Positions 32,440 to 43,285 of a DNA stretch of 64,000 nucleotides are shown here, one piece after another (positions within the stretch are counted from its first letter, which is position 1; each line of letters opens with the position of its first letter). This DNA comes from DATCJY01 sp036562565 (lineage in GTDB: Bacteria > Bacteroidota > Bacteroidia > Flavobacteriales_D > Sanyastnellaceae): positions 1 through 64,000 of the forward strand of contig DATCJY010000090.1 of NCBI GenBank assembly GCA_036562565.1, read 5' to 3'. The notes beneath the pieces are model-generated. The model saw only the letters and a list, made by a program, of their open reading frames with translations, was not told the DNA's origin and did not search any database. The translations under genes were made by a program, and so were the position numbers.

Positions 32440-35142
32440 ATGAGTCTTAAAGTTTTTCGATATCTGGTAGTTCTCATATCGTTGATTACCATATCATCTG
32501 CGCTGCATGCTCAAAATGAGATAGTGCACATCTATGGTCAACTGAGAGACGAGTCCACCAAGAAAAAATTGGATGGCTGCACCGTTACTGTCTTTAAAGA
32601 TGGGGCAATGGTGGATACTTATGATACCGGTACGTCAGGTAAATACGACCTCACACTCAAACTCGGGCACAACTATGATATCCGATTCTCAAAGGATGGT
32701 TATTTACCTAAAATCATTCGACTTGATACCCGAAATATTCCTGAAGAAGAACGCTATGGCGGTTTTGATATGAACGTAATGGGAACCTTGTTCCCTGAGC
32801 GCGAAGGTTTTAATACCGATTTGCTTAAAGAACCATTGGCTATCGCCAAGTACATGCCCAATGCCGATGGATTCATGTTTGACAGTGATTATAGCGACAA
32901 GAAGGCAGCTATGATTGCAGCCGAGCACAAACGCCTTGATGAATTGGCCAAGAACTTCGAAAAACTCAAAAAGCAATTTGAGGACCTCATGAAGGAAGGG
33001 GATAAGAAGATGGCGGAATCAAAGTATAGTGACGCCATGGATAAATTCCAGGCTGCATTGAACTTGTTCCCGAAAGATGAGAAGGCGAAGGCCAAATACA
33101 ACGATGCTAAAGCAAGACTGGAAGCTGAAAATGCCAACAAGGAGTTTGAAGCCAAATACAAGCAGTTGATGGCTGAAGCTGATAAACTCTATGCTGATAA
33201 GCGCTATGAAGAAGCGAAGAAAAAATATCAGGAAGCTTCAGCAATGAAAAAAGATGAGCGCTTGCCGAAGGAGGGAATCTACAATTGCGATCAAGCCTTG
33301 AAAGACTTGGTGAAACGCAAGGAGTACGATGCCATTATTGCCGATGCCGATGCGAAGTTTATGAACAAGGATTATGCAGTGTCCATTGAAAAATACAAGG
33401 AGGCACTGACGAAATATCCTAATGAACCTTATCCGAAAGATCAGATAGTAAAGGCTGAATTGGCACTTAGAGCCATGCTGGATGAGGAAGCGGCAAGGCT
33501 TGCCAAGCGCAAGGAATATGATGCCAAAATCAAGCTGGCTGCTGACTACGAAAGTGCCGATAATCTGGAGAAAGCCATCTCCACATATCGTGAAGCAGGC
33601 TACATCTTACCTGAAGAAAAATTGCCACCAACCAAAATTTCAGAGCTCGAAAAATTATTGGCAGAGCGCAAACGCAAGAATGATGAGTTGGCAAAAAACA
33701 ATGCTGAAGCAGAGAAGCTGGAGAAGGAATACAACGAGCTCATCAAGCAGGCCGATAATTTGTTCTTAGCCAAAAACTATACTGAGTCCAGAGCAGCTTA
33801 TGTATCTGCTAGCGGACTGAAGCCTGAGGCAGCTTATCCGAAAACAAGAATAGAGACCATTGACTTGTTGCTCAAGGAAGATGCAGAACGTCTTGCCAAG
33901 TTGAGGCAAAAAGCTGTAGAGGATTCGCTCAACGCGTTGAAGTCTGCCGAACTGGAAGAGATGAACAGGCGCAAACTGGAGCTTCAACGCCAAGCTGAGG
34001 AAGAAGCCGAAGCACGCAGAAGATATCAGGAAGAAGAGCGTCTTGCCGCATTGAACAAATTGAACAGTTCCAAAGAAAGAGGTTGGAACTCACAAGCCGA
34101 TGCAGAAGCGGAAGACGAAGTAGAACAATACTACCGCGATGCCAAGGCGAAGGAAGATGCTGCACGCAATCATGAGATTGCACAGCGCATCCGCGAAAAC
34201 CAATCATTCCATAACAGAAAAAGCAGTAGTCAAGCAGAGACGATAGCCGAACGCCAAAAGAACATTGAAGCTGAGAAGAAGGTTATGGTGGACTTGGCAG
34301 ATAAAGGACATGCCGTTTACAGTGCCAATGTGAACGAAAATGAAAAGCAACGGCAGCGTTATGAGAAACAATTAAGCGATGCTGAAATATCGGCTAACAA
34401 CCGCATCAGTCGCACTCAGAACGAAATTGCCAATAAGCAAAAAGATTTGAACGCGATTTCTCAGAATGACAGACAACGTGCAATTCGCGTGGCTGAAAAC
34501 GAACGCCTCAAAAATCAAGTGAAGCGAGCCACTGAGGATGCTCAACGCCATGGAGACATCTTGCGCAGAGACAATCAGAATGCGATTGAAAGGCAAAAAG
34601 CTGAGCAAAATGAATTAGCCTATAAAGGAGAATTACAGCGTCAAGAGAAGCAAGAGTCCGTTGAACAGGAAATCAAAAAGTATAAGAACACAACGGAAGA
34701 TAAGTCCAAAGCAACCCATGAGCGTCTGAAGAACGTAGCGCGCCAGCAGGAAATAAACCGAAGCAAAATCGACAACGGTGGTGAGAAATCACAACAAGTG
34801 GCCAATGAGAGAAACAAACTTATAGAGCAGCAGAAAGCCGCTTTGGCTTTGGAAAAGAACCAGCGCGAAATAGCCGAGGCACAGCGCCATTTTGAAACAC
34901 GCAAGGCGCTGAACAATGTGAAATCCGGACCAAAGCAAACCAGTGAGGAAAATTTGGCTGAAGGTGTTACGGAAAACTCCTACAAATTCGGTAACAAGAT
35001 GATTACCGAGCGTACAGTTACAGTGGGTAACAAAGTGGATACATATAAGAAAGTTGTTTCCAAAACAGCCATCTATTATTTCAAGAACGGTTACAGCATC
35101 ACTGAAGCCACTTGGAAGAAGGAAACGCTAAGCAATAGATAA
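32440..35142 (+). CDS. Secreted TPR-like and coiled-coil protein of unknown function
   Basis: Start taken at ATG 32440, giving a signal peptide (KVFRYLVVLISLITISSALHAQ) and 900 residues. After it comes a carboxypeptidase-regulatory-like beta domain (about 27-115: IYGQLRDESTKKKLDGCTVTV). Residues about 180-490 hold five TPR-like units of 60-70 residues, each with the pattern A/G-D-x5-(K/N)-x-Y-x3-(K/I)-x-KY-x-A, most followed by a Tyr-Pro-Lys or Leu-Pro segment. Residues 490-850 are a very long charged coiled coil. The C-terminus is a small beta-like domain (YKFGNKMITERTVTVGNKVDTY). It is a structural-looking periplasmic or envelope protein. The stop is five bases before aroQ. I cannot name the family. 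Confidence 0.85.
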   Translation: MSLKVFRYLVVLISLITISSALHAQNEIVHIYGQLRDESTKKKLDGCTVTVFKDGAMVDTYDTGTSGKYDLTLKLGHNYDIRFSKDGYLPKIIRLDTRNIPEEERYGGFDMNVMGTLFPEREGFNTDLLKEPLAIAKYMPNADGFMFDSDYSDKKAAMIAAEHKRLDELAKNFEKLKKQFEDLMKEGDKKMAESKYSDAMDKFQAALNLFPKDEKAKAKYNDAKARLEAENANKEFEAKYKQLMAEADKLYADKRYEEAKKKYQEASAMKKDERLPKEGIYNCDQALKDLVKRKEYDAIIADADAKFMNKDYAVSIEKYKEALTKYPNEPYPKDQIVKAELALRAMLDEEAARLAKRKEYDAKIKLAADYESADNLEKAISTYREAGYILPEEKLPPTKISELEKLLAERKRKNDELAKNNAEAEKLEKEYNELIKQADNLFLAKNYTESRAAYVSASGLKPEAAYPKTRIETIDLLLKEDAERLAKLRQKAVEDSLNALKSAELEEMNRRKLELQRQAEEEAEARRRYQEEERLAALNKLNSSKERGWNSQADAEAEDEVEQYYRDAKAKEDAARNHEIAQRIRENQSFHNRKSSSQAETIAERQKNIEAEKKVMVDLADKGHAVYSANVNENEKQRQRYEKQLSDAEISANNRISRTQNEIANKQKDLNAISQNDRQRAIRVAENERLKNQVKRATEDAQRHGDILRRDNQNAIERQKAEQNELAYKGELQRQEKQESVEQEIKKYKNTTEDKSKATHERLKNVARQQEINRSKIDNGGEKSQQVANERNKLIEQQKAALALEKNQREIAEAQRHFETRKALNNVKSGPKQTSEENLAEGVTENSYKFGNKMITERTVTVGNKVDTYKKVVSKTAIYYFKNGYSITEATWKKETLSNR

Positions 35143-35147
35143 TCATC

Positions 35148-35579
35148 GTGTCAAAGAGGATAATCATCATTAACGGTCCCAACCTGAATCTTTTGGGAAA
35201 GAGGGAGCCGGAGAAATACGGCTATCAGGATTTTGAAAGTTATTTCAGCGCGCTTCAAAAAGTGTATTCGGATATCCGTCTGGATTATTTCCAGAGCAAT
35301 GTGGAGGGTGAGCTGATTAATAAATTGCATGAGGTAGGATTTTCATACGATGGCATCATTCTCAACCCCGGTGGTTACAGCCATACCAGTGTGGCACTCA
35401 GCGATGCCATTGCTGCCATTAAAACTCCGGTAGTGGAAGCGCATATCACCAATATTTATGCTCGTGAAGAATACCGCCACACATCGTTGACAGGCAAGAA
35501 TTGTGTGGGTGTTATTACCGGATTCGGTTTGATTTCATACGAATTGGCGCTGAGCTATTTGCTGGATTATCGCGATTGA
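35148..35579 (+). CDS. aroQ: Type II 3-dehydroquinate dehydratase
   Basis: Third step of the shikimate pathway: 3-dehydroquinate to 3-dehydroshikimate. At 143 residues it has the type II signature set: INGPNLNLLGKREPEKYG with catalytic Tyr24, the substrate-binding NPGGYSHTSVALSDAI, and EAHITNIYAREEYRHTS. The start is GTG, five bases after the upstream gene's stop, which suggests coupled translation. No other aro gene is in the window. Confidence 0.96.
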   Translation: MSKRIIIINGPNLNLLGKREPEKYGYQDFESYFSALQKVYSDIRLDYFQSNVEGELINKLHEVGFSYDGIILNPGGYSHTSVALSDAIAAIKTPVVEAHITNIYAREEYRHTSLTGKNCVGVITGFGLISYELALSYLLDYRD

Positions 35580-35631
35580 GCATTTGCTGATTTTTATTGG
35601 GCAATGCTTCCCGGAGCACGGAAGCCGCGCT

Positions 35632-35639
35632 TATATTTG
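35632..35639 (+). promoter_or_regulatory. -7 element before apaG
   Basis: TATATTTG, exact match to TAnnTTTG, 40 bases before the apaG start. No TTG at normal spacing. Confidence 0.4.
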
Positions 35640-35679
35640 CCTCATCAAGTAAAAAAATCGTTTCATCTGTAATTGTAAT

Positions 35680-36066
35680 ATGTTGACTGAAGTAACATCC
35701 GGCATTCGAATCAGTGTAGTCACTCGTTACGAAGAAAAATTGAGCAGCGCAGCTTTAGAGAGTTACGTGTTTTCCTACCATATTACAATTGAAAATCAAA
35801 ACGATTTTCCAGTTCAGCTTTTGCGCAGACATTGGTATGTATTTGACTCCGCAGCACTCAACAGAGAAGTGGAAGGTCCGGGAGTAGTAGGCGAGTTACC
35901 TATTATTGAGCCAGGAAGTTATTACCAGTACAGCAGCGCATGCGATCTTCGTTCCATGAGAGGCAACATGCATGGCTTTTATACCATGCAAGCTTTGCAC
36001 AGCAAGTCCATCATGCAGGTGAATATTCCTAAGTTCTCCTTGGAAGTTCCATATAGTCTTAACTAA
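35680..36066 (+). CDS. apaG: ApaG domain protein
   Basis: A 128-residue immunoglobulin-like protein of the ApaG/Polybromo family, full length: TSGIRISVVTRYEE at the N-terminus, FSYHITIENQNDFPVQLLRRHWYVFDS in the core, the conserved glycine-rich segment VEGPGVVGELPIIEPGSYYQYSSAC, then MRGNMHGFYTM. Linked in Salmonella to cobalt/magnesium efflux; biochemical role unclear. The phosphoesterase gene follows 10 bases later. Confidence 0.95.
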   Translation: MLTEVTSGIRISVVTRYEEKLSSAALESYVFSYHITIENQNDFPVQLLRRHWYVFDSAALNREVEGPGVVGELPIIEPGSYYQYSSACDLRSMRGNMHGFYTMQALHSKSIMQVNIPKFSLEVPYSLN

Positions 36067-36076
36067 TTTATTCCCA

Positions 36077-36586
36077 TTGAAAAGGATTGGCCTCATATCC
36101 GATACCCACGGTTGGTTGGATGCTGCCGTCTTTAAATATTTTGCCCAGTGCGATGAGGTATGGCATGCAGGGGATATAGGTACGCTTGCAGTTTTGGAAG
36201 CACTTGAAAACTTCAAGCCCACAAAAGCCGTTTTTGGCAACATAGATGGTGCGGAGATTCGAAGGGCTACGGTAGAGAACCTTCGTTGGAACTGTGAAGG
36301 TTTAGACGTGCTGATGACACACATAGGAGGAAGGCCGGGCAATTATTCCAAGAACATTAGGGATGTATTGAAACAACAACCTCCGCAATTGTTCATTTGT
36401 GGGCACTCGCATATTTGTTTAGCCAAGATGGATGCGAAGATGGGCTTTTTACACCTCAACCCCGGAGCGGCAGGCCGGCATGGATTCCATCATGTACGCA
36501 CATTGATGCGCTTTTCGGTGAGCAATGGTAAAGTTCAAAACTTGGAGGTGATTGAGCTTGGTCCACGCTCTGAGCGCATGCTGTAA
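36077..36586 (+). CDS. YfcE/MJ0936 family metallophosphoesterase
   Basis: A 169-residue single-domain calcineurin-like phosphoesterase. All metal-binding motifs are present: ISDTHGW, WHAGDIG, FGNIDG, LMTHIGG and CGHSHI, then NPGAAGRHG. The family hydrolyses phosphodiesters in vitro; natural substrate unknown. The start is TTG at 36077, giving MKRIGLISDTHG, which aligns with the family; no ATG or GTG lies near. Probably co-transcribed with apaG. Confidence 0.93.
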   Translation: MKRIGLISDTHGWLDAAVFKYFAQCDEVWHAGDIGTLAVLEALENFKPTKAVFGNIDGAEIRRATVENLRWNCEGLDVLMTHIGGRPGNYSKNIRDVLKQQPPQLFICGHSHICLAKMDAKMGFLHLNPGAAGRHGFHHVRTLMRFSVSNGKVQNLEVIELGPRSERML

Positions 36587-36614
36587 ATGGTGTTACAGGT
36601 GCAGTGACCTCATT

Positions 36615-36622
36615 TATATTTG
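36615..36622 (+). promoter_or_regulatory. -7 element before the alpha/beta hydrolase gene
   Basis: TATATTTG, exact match to TAnnTTTG. Because it overlaps a possible TTG start at 36620, it favours the ATG at 36647 as the true start. Confidence 0.4.
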
Positions 36623-36646
36623 AGTCTGCCCGTCCAACGACAATTT

Positions 36647-37456
36647 ATGATTCTACAATATCTTCTAAACACCTTACTCACTATCCTTTTGATATATGGG
36701 CTTGTTTGTCTTATCTATTATTTGATTCAGGAGAAATTTCTTTTTGTGCCTGTACATACCGAGGATTTGAAATCGAGAAAGGTTAAGCTTCCATTTGAAG
36801 ATTTGTACTTTGAAACTCCCAACAATGGCTATATCCACGCGCAATTATTTCGAGCCAATTATTCCAAGGGCCTGATATTCTACTTGCATGGTAATACAGG
36901 AAGTCTCAAGCGGTGGCGTTTTATGGCTGAGGATTTGTGCAAATTGGGGTATGATGTATTTGCCATGGACTATCGCGGCTTTGGGGAGAGTCGTGGCAAG
37001 CGCAGCGAAGCTTATATGCATCGCGATGTGGAATATTGTTTTGACCACATAGCTCCGAACTATAAATACATCGTTATATACGGCCGTTCGCTAGGTACTG
37101 GATTTGCCACTAGATTGGCATCGCGCAGGGCGGCAGATAAACTCGTACTTGAAACACCATTCAATAACATGGTGGACACCGCCAAGTATTATCTACCCTT
37201 CTTGCCAGTGCAGTTGTTTCTCCGTTATCGTTTTCGTTCAGATATCTATATCAAGCAAGTCAAATACCCCATCCATATTTTTCATGGCACAGCAGACATC
37301 ATCGTGCCTTATCCCTTGGCCAATAAGTTATATCAGATAGCCAAAGAAAGTGGAGCACAAGTGGAGATGACCACCATTAAGAAAGGGATGCACAGTAACC
37401 TCAGCAAATACCCGCTGTTTCGCAACCGTCTTCAGCAATTCTTGTTACCCGATTAA
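36647..37456 (+). CDS. Membrane-anchored alpha/beta hydrolase (serine aminopeptidase-like)
   Basis: A 269-residue protein from ATG 36647; a TTG start at 36620 is possible but lies on the predicted promoter. An N-terminal TM helix (LLNTLLTILLIYGLVCLIYYL) is followed by the hydrolase domain: LIFYLHGNTGSLKRW (oxyanion), nucleophile Ser in IYGRSLGTGFATRLAS, Asp in HGTADIIVPY and His near KGMHSNLS. This is the YqkD/FrsA-like BD-FAE group often called alpha/beta hydrolase of unknown function. Its stop overlaps the convergent gene's stop in TTAA at 37453-37456. Confidence 0.87.
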   Translation: MILQYLLNTLLTILLIYGLVCLIYYLIQEKFLFVPVHTEDLKSRKVKLPFEDLYFETPNNGYIHAQLFRANYSKGLIFYLHGNTGSLKRWRFMAEDLCKLGYDVFAMDYRGFGESRGKRSEAYMHRDVEYCFDHIAPNYKYIVIYGRSLGTGFATRLASRRAADKLVLETPFNNMVDTAKYYLPFLPVQLFLRYRFRSDIYIKQVKYPIHIFHGTADIIVPYPLANKLYQIAKESGAQVEMTTIKKGMHSNLSKYPLFRNRLQQFLLPD

Positions 37457-37854
37457 GAGATCGGGTTCATCATTACGCTGAATACGGTAATGCTATTGGG
37501 ATCTCTGTCGAAGTACAATTTGTCCAAAGCCCCAAGAATATTCTTTGCACGGAAATAAGAAGAGTGCAATACGTTTTCACCTTTGAGGGTCCATTGAATG
37601 GTGTAGCTGCTCTCTTCGTCTTTGTAGGATTTTACATACTCGAGCATGTTCTTCAAGGCATCCACTTTGGTGAGACCTTCGCAGGAGTGAAACAGAAACG
37701 ACTGGTTGTGGCGCGGATTGACCGTAATTAAGCGCAACACCACGTATTTGGTATGTTCTTCGAAATTAAAGATGAGACTGTTTTGTCCCATTCCGATGTA
37801 TTTGCCAATCTCAGCTTGAAGATTGGCTATCTCAATATTCTTATCGATAGTCAT
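37453..37854 (-). CDS. Conserved-looking hypothetical protein
   Basis: A 133-residue soluble protein without signal peptide or membrane helix. It has mixed alpha/beta character: an N-terminal helix, IFNFEEHTKYVVLRLITVNP, then helix-forming KVDALKNMLEYVKSYKDEE and ITVFSVMMNPIS. I do not recognise a family. It is downstream of and near (31 bases) the WbpM-like dehydratase start on the same strand but transcribed away from it. It runs tail to tail into the hydrolase gene, stops overlapping in TTAA. Confidence 0.65.
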   Translation of the reverse strand: MTIDKNIEIANLQAEIGKYIGMGQNSLIFNFEEHTKYVVLRLITVNPRHNQSFLFHSCEGLTKVDALKNMLEYVKSYKDEESSYTIQWTLKGENVLHSSYFRAKNILGALDKLYFDRDPNSITVFSVMMNPIS

Positions 37855-37885
37855 TTCTTTCCTTGCAATATTTTAACGGGCAAAC

Positions 37886-39754
37886 TTAGTTATCAAGCGC
37901 ACTAAAATCGGAATTATTGCTGATGTATTCCGGAATAATCTGCTTGAGTTTTTTCACTAGCAGATGGTTGTCTTGCTTATCAAACAAAGAAATCAACTCC
38001 TGAATATCTTCTTTCACTTTGTCAAACGGATATTCACGCACTTTGGCCCGGAGGATTTTGGGGTGATGCGTAGGCATGGTATTCTCCGCATCACTTAGGA
38101 CCTCTTCATACAACTTCTCACCGGGGCGCAAACCTGTATAAACAATTTCTATGTCCTTTCCGGGCTCCATTCCGGAGAGTTTAATCATATTGTAAGCAAG
38201 GTCTTTGACCTTTACGCTTTCGCCCATATCAAATGCGAAGATTTCGCCCCCTTCGCTCATAGCCCCGGCTTCGAGAACGAGTTGAACGGCTTCCGGAATG
38301 GTCATAAAGAAGCGTGTTACTTCAGGATGCGTAACGGTAATCGGGCCACCTTCTTCAATTTGTTTTTTGAAAATAGGAATCACACTGCCGTTGGAGCCGA
38401 GTACGTTGCCAAAACGCGTGGTGACATATTTCGTTTTTGAATTGCCGTTTTTGGATTGGATGTAGATCTCTGCCGCGCGTTTGGTGGCCCCCATGACACT
38501 TGTCGGGTTAACCGCTTTGTCGGTGCTGATGAAGACAAATTTTTCTACACCGTATTCATCCGAAAGGTCAGCCATGATTTTGGTGCCGAGAACATTGGCA
38601 AGTACCGCCTCGCTCGGATTGTTTTCCATCAGTGGCACGTGCTTGTATGCAGCGGCATGATAAACGATGGAAGGGCGGAAGAGCTCCATCATTTTTTTCA
38701 TTCGGTCATGCTGGCGTACATCGCCCATGACGATTTCATATTTGCCTTCGTACCCCGCTAATCTCAATTCATTGTCCAGGTGGAAAATTGGTGTTTCAGC
38801 TTGATCCAGTGCAATAATGAGTTTCGGCTCATAGGTAATGAGCTGACGAATCAATTCACTGCCAATGCTTCCGGCTGCTCCTGTAACCAGCACGATTTGA
38901 TTTTTCACTTGTTCCCTCACGGCAGTGCTGTTGAGCTTGATGGACTCACGCCCCAACAAGTCTTCAATCTTGATATCGCGTATTTGCTTAATGCTGAACT
39001 GTCCGCCAATCCATTGTTTAATTGGTGGAACATTGGATACTTTGACGTTGTGCTTGAGTGCTAATTCGATAAAGTTCGCCTTCTTTCTTTTATCCAATGA
39101 AGGAATAGCCAAAATCACTTCATCTACTTTGCCGGATGCAAAGAGTTCCTCGGTTTTGTTGGAATAGTAAATATCTACTCCGCCAAGTTTTTTACCGCTT
39201 TTGCGTTCATCATCATCAATGAATCCAATGACCACAATTTCGGCTCTGGGGTCTTTATCAATGGCTTGTTTGGTGAGCATACCGCTTTCACCGGCTCCGT
39301 ATATGATGACGCGTTTGCGAGCTTTTTCAGGGGTTTTCAATTCCAAGTAGAGCACCTTCACTGTGATGCGGCTCACAATCATCATGAAGAGGGTGAGCAA
39401 GTATTCCAGTATGATGATGGAGTAAGGAATGAAATAAATATTGTCATAGAATTCGTACCGCGCAATATTTAGCAAAGCGAATACGGCCGTTCCGATGGTA
39501 GTCCAGATGAAGATGCGTTGAGTATCCTCAGACCCCGTGAATCGGATAATCCCTGCATAAGTCTTACCTAGCAAAAAACACAAAATTCTCACCCCTAAGA
39601 AAATGGGGAGAAAACGAAGTGCTAAGTCTATCTCCAAAGCAGGAGGGGCAAATTCGAAGCGGATAAGATAAGCTAGGATAAATGCAAAGAAGCAAATGGC
39701 TACATCTATGATGAAGATGATCCAGCGCGGAGTATTTCCCTTTGGTAAAAACAC
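37886..39754 (-). CDS. Membrane nucleotide-sugar 4,6-dehydratase (WbpM/CapD-like)
   Basis: A 622-residue polysaccharide biosynthesis protein. Four N-terminal TM helices (about 10-125) are followed by a first Rossmann domain (IIYGAGESGMLTKQAID) and a second, catalytic SDR domain (about 280-600: LVTGAAGSIGSELIRQL, HAAAYKHVPLME). The catalytic set reads STDKAVNPTSVMGATKRAAE, i.e. Ser-Met-Lys instead of Ser-Tyr-Lys, which is the known feature of the long WbpM/PglF group. It dehydrates UDP-GlcNAc-type sugars to 4-keto-6-deoxy forms for capsule, O-antigen or protein glycans. No glycan cluster surrounds it here, although two GT2 genes occur elsewhere in the window. Confidence 0.93.
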   Translation of the reverse strand: MFLPKGNTPRWIIFIIDVAICFFAFILAYLIRFEFAPPALEIDLALRFLPIFLGVRILCFLLGKTYAGIIRFTGSEDTQRIFIWTTIGTAVFALLNIARYEFYDNIYFIPYSIIILEYLLTLFMMIVSRITVKVLYLELKTPEKARKRVIIYGAGESGMLTKQAIDKDPRAEIVVIGFIDDDERKSGKKLGGVDIYYSNKTEELFASGKVDEVILAIPSLDKRKKANFIELALKHNVKVSNVPPIKQWIGGQFSIKQIRDIKIEDLLGRESIKLNSTAVREQVKNQIVLVTGAAGSIGSELIRQLITYEPKLIIALDQAETPIFHLDNELRLAGYEGKYEIVMGDVRQHDRMKKMMELFRPSIVYHAAAYKHVPLMENNPSEAVLANVLGTKIMADLSDEYGVEKFVFISTDKAVNPTSVMGATKRAAEIYIQSKNGNSKTKYVTTRFGNVLGSNGSVIPIFKKQIEEGGPITVTHPEVTRFFMTIPEAVQLVLEAGAMSEGGEIFAFDMGESVKVKDLAYNMIKLSGMEPGKDIEIVYTGLRPGEKLYEEVLSDAENTMPTHHPKILRAKVREYPFDKVKEDIQELISLFDKQDNHLLVKKLKQIIPEYISNNSDFSALDN

Positions 39755-39792
39755 GGTGGAAAATTAAGCGTTATACGTAACACACAATATGA

Positions 39793-40509
39793 TTATCCTT
39801 CAAAACAAAGGGAAACTATAAAGGCCCGACTTCTGAGCTTTGTGATTGGATCGGTGAACATATTGTTCTCCTGGATGAGCAAGTTCTTCATACCAAAGGC
39901 TGTCTTTAACTCAATGCTGAATTTGAAATAAGGAAGGAAGAAGTCAAATCCGCCACCGGCATCCACGGTGATATCGGTTTTTTCCATTTTGATGACAATC
40001 TTGCCGGCAACGTTTTCATTTACGTCACGTTGCGATTGCATATCGATGCCATAGGCACCACCAACCAATGCATACGCGGCAAAATTGCCAACGCGGTTGG
40101 TGCGTAGTTTGAGTAATAGCGGAAACTGGAGCCAAACGGATTCAGTATTCTTCAGGAATGTTTCCGGTCGGCCTTTTTCAATAAAGCGATATATAAGTCT
40201 GCGGTCTTGAAACGAGAGTCCCGGAACAAAGCGCAGATTGACGTTTTTATTGATATTCAGCGAGGCCAGAAGTGCCAAGTTGAAACCCATTTGGGGCTCG
40301 TTGGCAATGCCCAGTAATGAATCGGCAAACGTGAAATCAGGTTTGTAATCGATGAAGAACGAAGAACTGTTACCGGACAATAGGAAGCCGAAATGGTAAT
40401 AGCGGTTATCAAAGTTCGGTAGGTTCTCGCGTCCTTTTTGCGCGTGTACGTGGGTACCTACGTTCACCAATAATGCTACAAGAAGATATTTGAGATAGCC
40501 GTAATTCAT
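39793..40509 (-). CDS. porT: Type IX secretion system protein PorT
   Basis: A 238-residue outer-membrane protein: signal peptide to residue 24 (LLVALLVNVGTHVHAQ) followed by an eight-strand-type barrel. PorT hallmarks are NFDNRYYHFGFLLSGNSSSF near the mature N-terminus, GFNLALLASLNINKNVNLRFVP and VWLQFPLLLKLRTNRVGNF. PorT is needed for T9SS, matching the two cargo proteins with sorting domains in this window. It lies 38 bases upstream of the WbpM-like gene on the same strand. Confidence is high for the PorT family in the broad sense; the symbol is by pattern only. Confidence 0.85.
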   Translation of the reverse strand: MNYGYLKYLLVALLVNVGTHVHAQKGRENLPNFDNRYYHFGFLLSGNSSSFFIDYKPDFTFADSLLGIANEPQMGFNLALLASLNINKNVNLRFVPGLSFQDRRLIYRFIEKGRPETFLKNTESVWLQFPLLLKLRTNRVGNFAAYALVGGAYGIDMQSQRDVNENVAGKIVIKMEKTDITVDAGGGFDFFLPYFKFSIELKTAFGMKNLLIQENNMFTDPITKLRSRAFIVSLCFEG

Positions 40510-40565
40510 TCTTCAAACTGAAGCAAAAGCCCCATTCAACGCACTTAAACGGGATTAATTGTATA

Positions 40566-41111
40566 TCAGTTTCGTTTCATGATTGTTCGCCAAATTAATA
40601 CAGCCAACAATGAATAAACGAAACTTACAAAAGTGAGTGTAACAAAACCACCCAACAATTGGGTTTTAAGAGAAACAAAGGTTTCAACATTCTCTTTGTT
40701 TTTCTTTAGAAGGTCTTCGCGACTGGTTCCTTTTTCAGTTGGCACGGCTTCATAGAATTTCTGAAGTCCCTCTTCGGTTGCGATTTGTTCGGAAAAAATT
40801 CGGATGCGTTCCTCGCGAATCACTTCAATATCGTTGCTTGCAACACCGTAATAAATTCCTATAGCAAGCGTTGCGCCTACCACATATTTCATCGCAGTTT
40901 TCATGCAGTCCTTGACGTCTTCAATGAAAGTCGGACGCTCGCTGGGCAAAGTCTTGTATTTGCTATAAACTGTAATGAAGATTAGAATGAGTACGAGCAA
41001 AACATTGCTGAGTACACCAAAACTTTTGGCTGATTCCAAATCCATGAATCTTCCGACAGCGATGCGAGCCGCGAGCCAGAAGAATGCCAATATCCACGGG
41101 AAATATTTCAC
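40566..41111 (-). CDS. DUF4199-like membrane protein
   Basis: A 181-residue protein with four predicted TM helices: two at the N-terminus (about 5-20, 32-50), one at about 75-90 and one near the C-terminus (LLGGFVTLTFVSFVYSLLAVLIW). A long charged loop between helices three and four carries many Glu and Lys residues. This topology and the C-terminal FVSFVYSLL segment fit DUF4199, a Bacteroidota membrane family of unknown role. It is between rho and porT on the minus strand. Confidence 0.7.
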   Translation of the reverse strand: MKYFPWILAFFWLAARIAVGRFMDLESAKSFGVLSNVLLVLILIFITVYSKYKTLPSERPTFIEDVKDCMKTAMKYVVGATLAIGIYYGVASNDIEVIREERIRIFSEQIATEEGLQKFYEAVPTEKGTSREDLLKKNKENVETFVSLKTQLLGGFVTLTFVSFVYSLLAVLIWRTIMKRN

Positions 41112-41153
41112 GCTTTAGAGTTGTAGAGGGATAATTACAGAGTTAAAAGTAAA

Positions 41154-41192
41154 GCAAAGAAGATTGGCAGACATTTCTGCCATCTTCTTTGC
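41154..41192 (-). terminator. Hairpin terminator after rho
   Basis: Long stem, 41154-41171 with 41176-41192, 17 pairs and one bulged T, four-base loop. On the minus strand it is followed by a T-rich stretch. It lies 12 bases after the rho stop. Confidence 0.75.
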
Positions 41193-41203
41193 ATTTATAG
41201 CCA

Positions 41204-42892
<1,689 letters not shown>

Positions 42893-43180
42893 TAAGTTAA
42901 TGAAAATACGATTGTTTAATAATGCAGGTTGTTTAAATAAATCTCGTGGAGAATTTTTTTTGAAACGAAGCTTAGCGGTTGAAGCACTAAACTGCTCGAA
43001 TGAGCGCTGCAATTGTACATCAAAATTGTTTTTATAGGCTATTTGGGATAAAAAAAAGTGTGAAAGTTGATAAATTGAGAATTTATAACCCTCACATTTA
43101 GAGGGAACAAACAATTCACTTATTGCAGTTCTGACCGAAAGTTGGACTTCAGAGTGTTCCCTTTTTATTTCGATAAAATG
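42893..43180 (-). other. Long leader region of rho
   Basis: About 290 bases between the terminator at 43181 and the rho start. No credible gene. On the minus strand the region is AT-rich with homopolymer runs (43054-43060 region, 42955-42961). A small hairpin, CCCTC at 43089-43093 with GAGGG at 43101-43105, is the only clear structure. I could not place a convincing promoter. In E. coli the rho leader is a site of autoregulation; a similar role here is only inference. Confidence 0.35.
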
Positions 43181-43217
43181 AAAAAGCGGATGAGCATCGT
43201 CTCATCCGCTTTTTTTA
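43181..43217. terminator. Strong terminator upstream of rho
   Basis: Perfect 14-bp stem, AAAAAGCGGATGAG at 43181-43194 with 43201-43214, six-base loop. T-runs occur on both sides (seven on plus, five on minus). It lies 69 bases after the minus-strand gene ending at 43286, which it most likely serves, and isolates rho. Confidence 0.88.
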
Positions 43218-43285
43218 ATTCAAATTGATGGGGTGCCGGAAATTATTCAGATAATCAAAATTGAAAGGAATAAATACCAAAAACT

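Noticed and set aside
37886..40509. Capsule or O-antigen biosynthesis island around the WbpM-like gene
   Set aside because: Neighbours are a hypothetical gene and porT; no glycosyltransferase, flippase or polymerase genes are adjacent.
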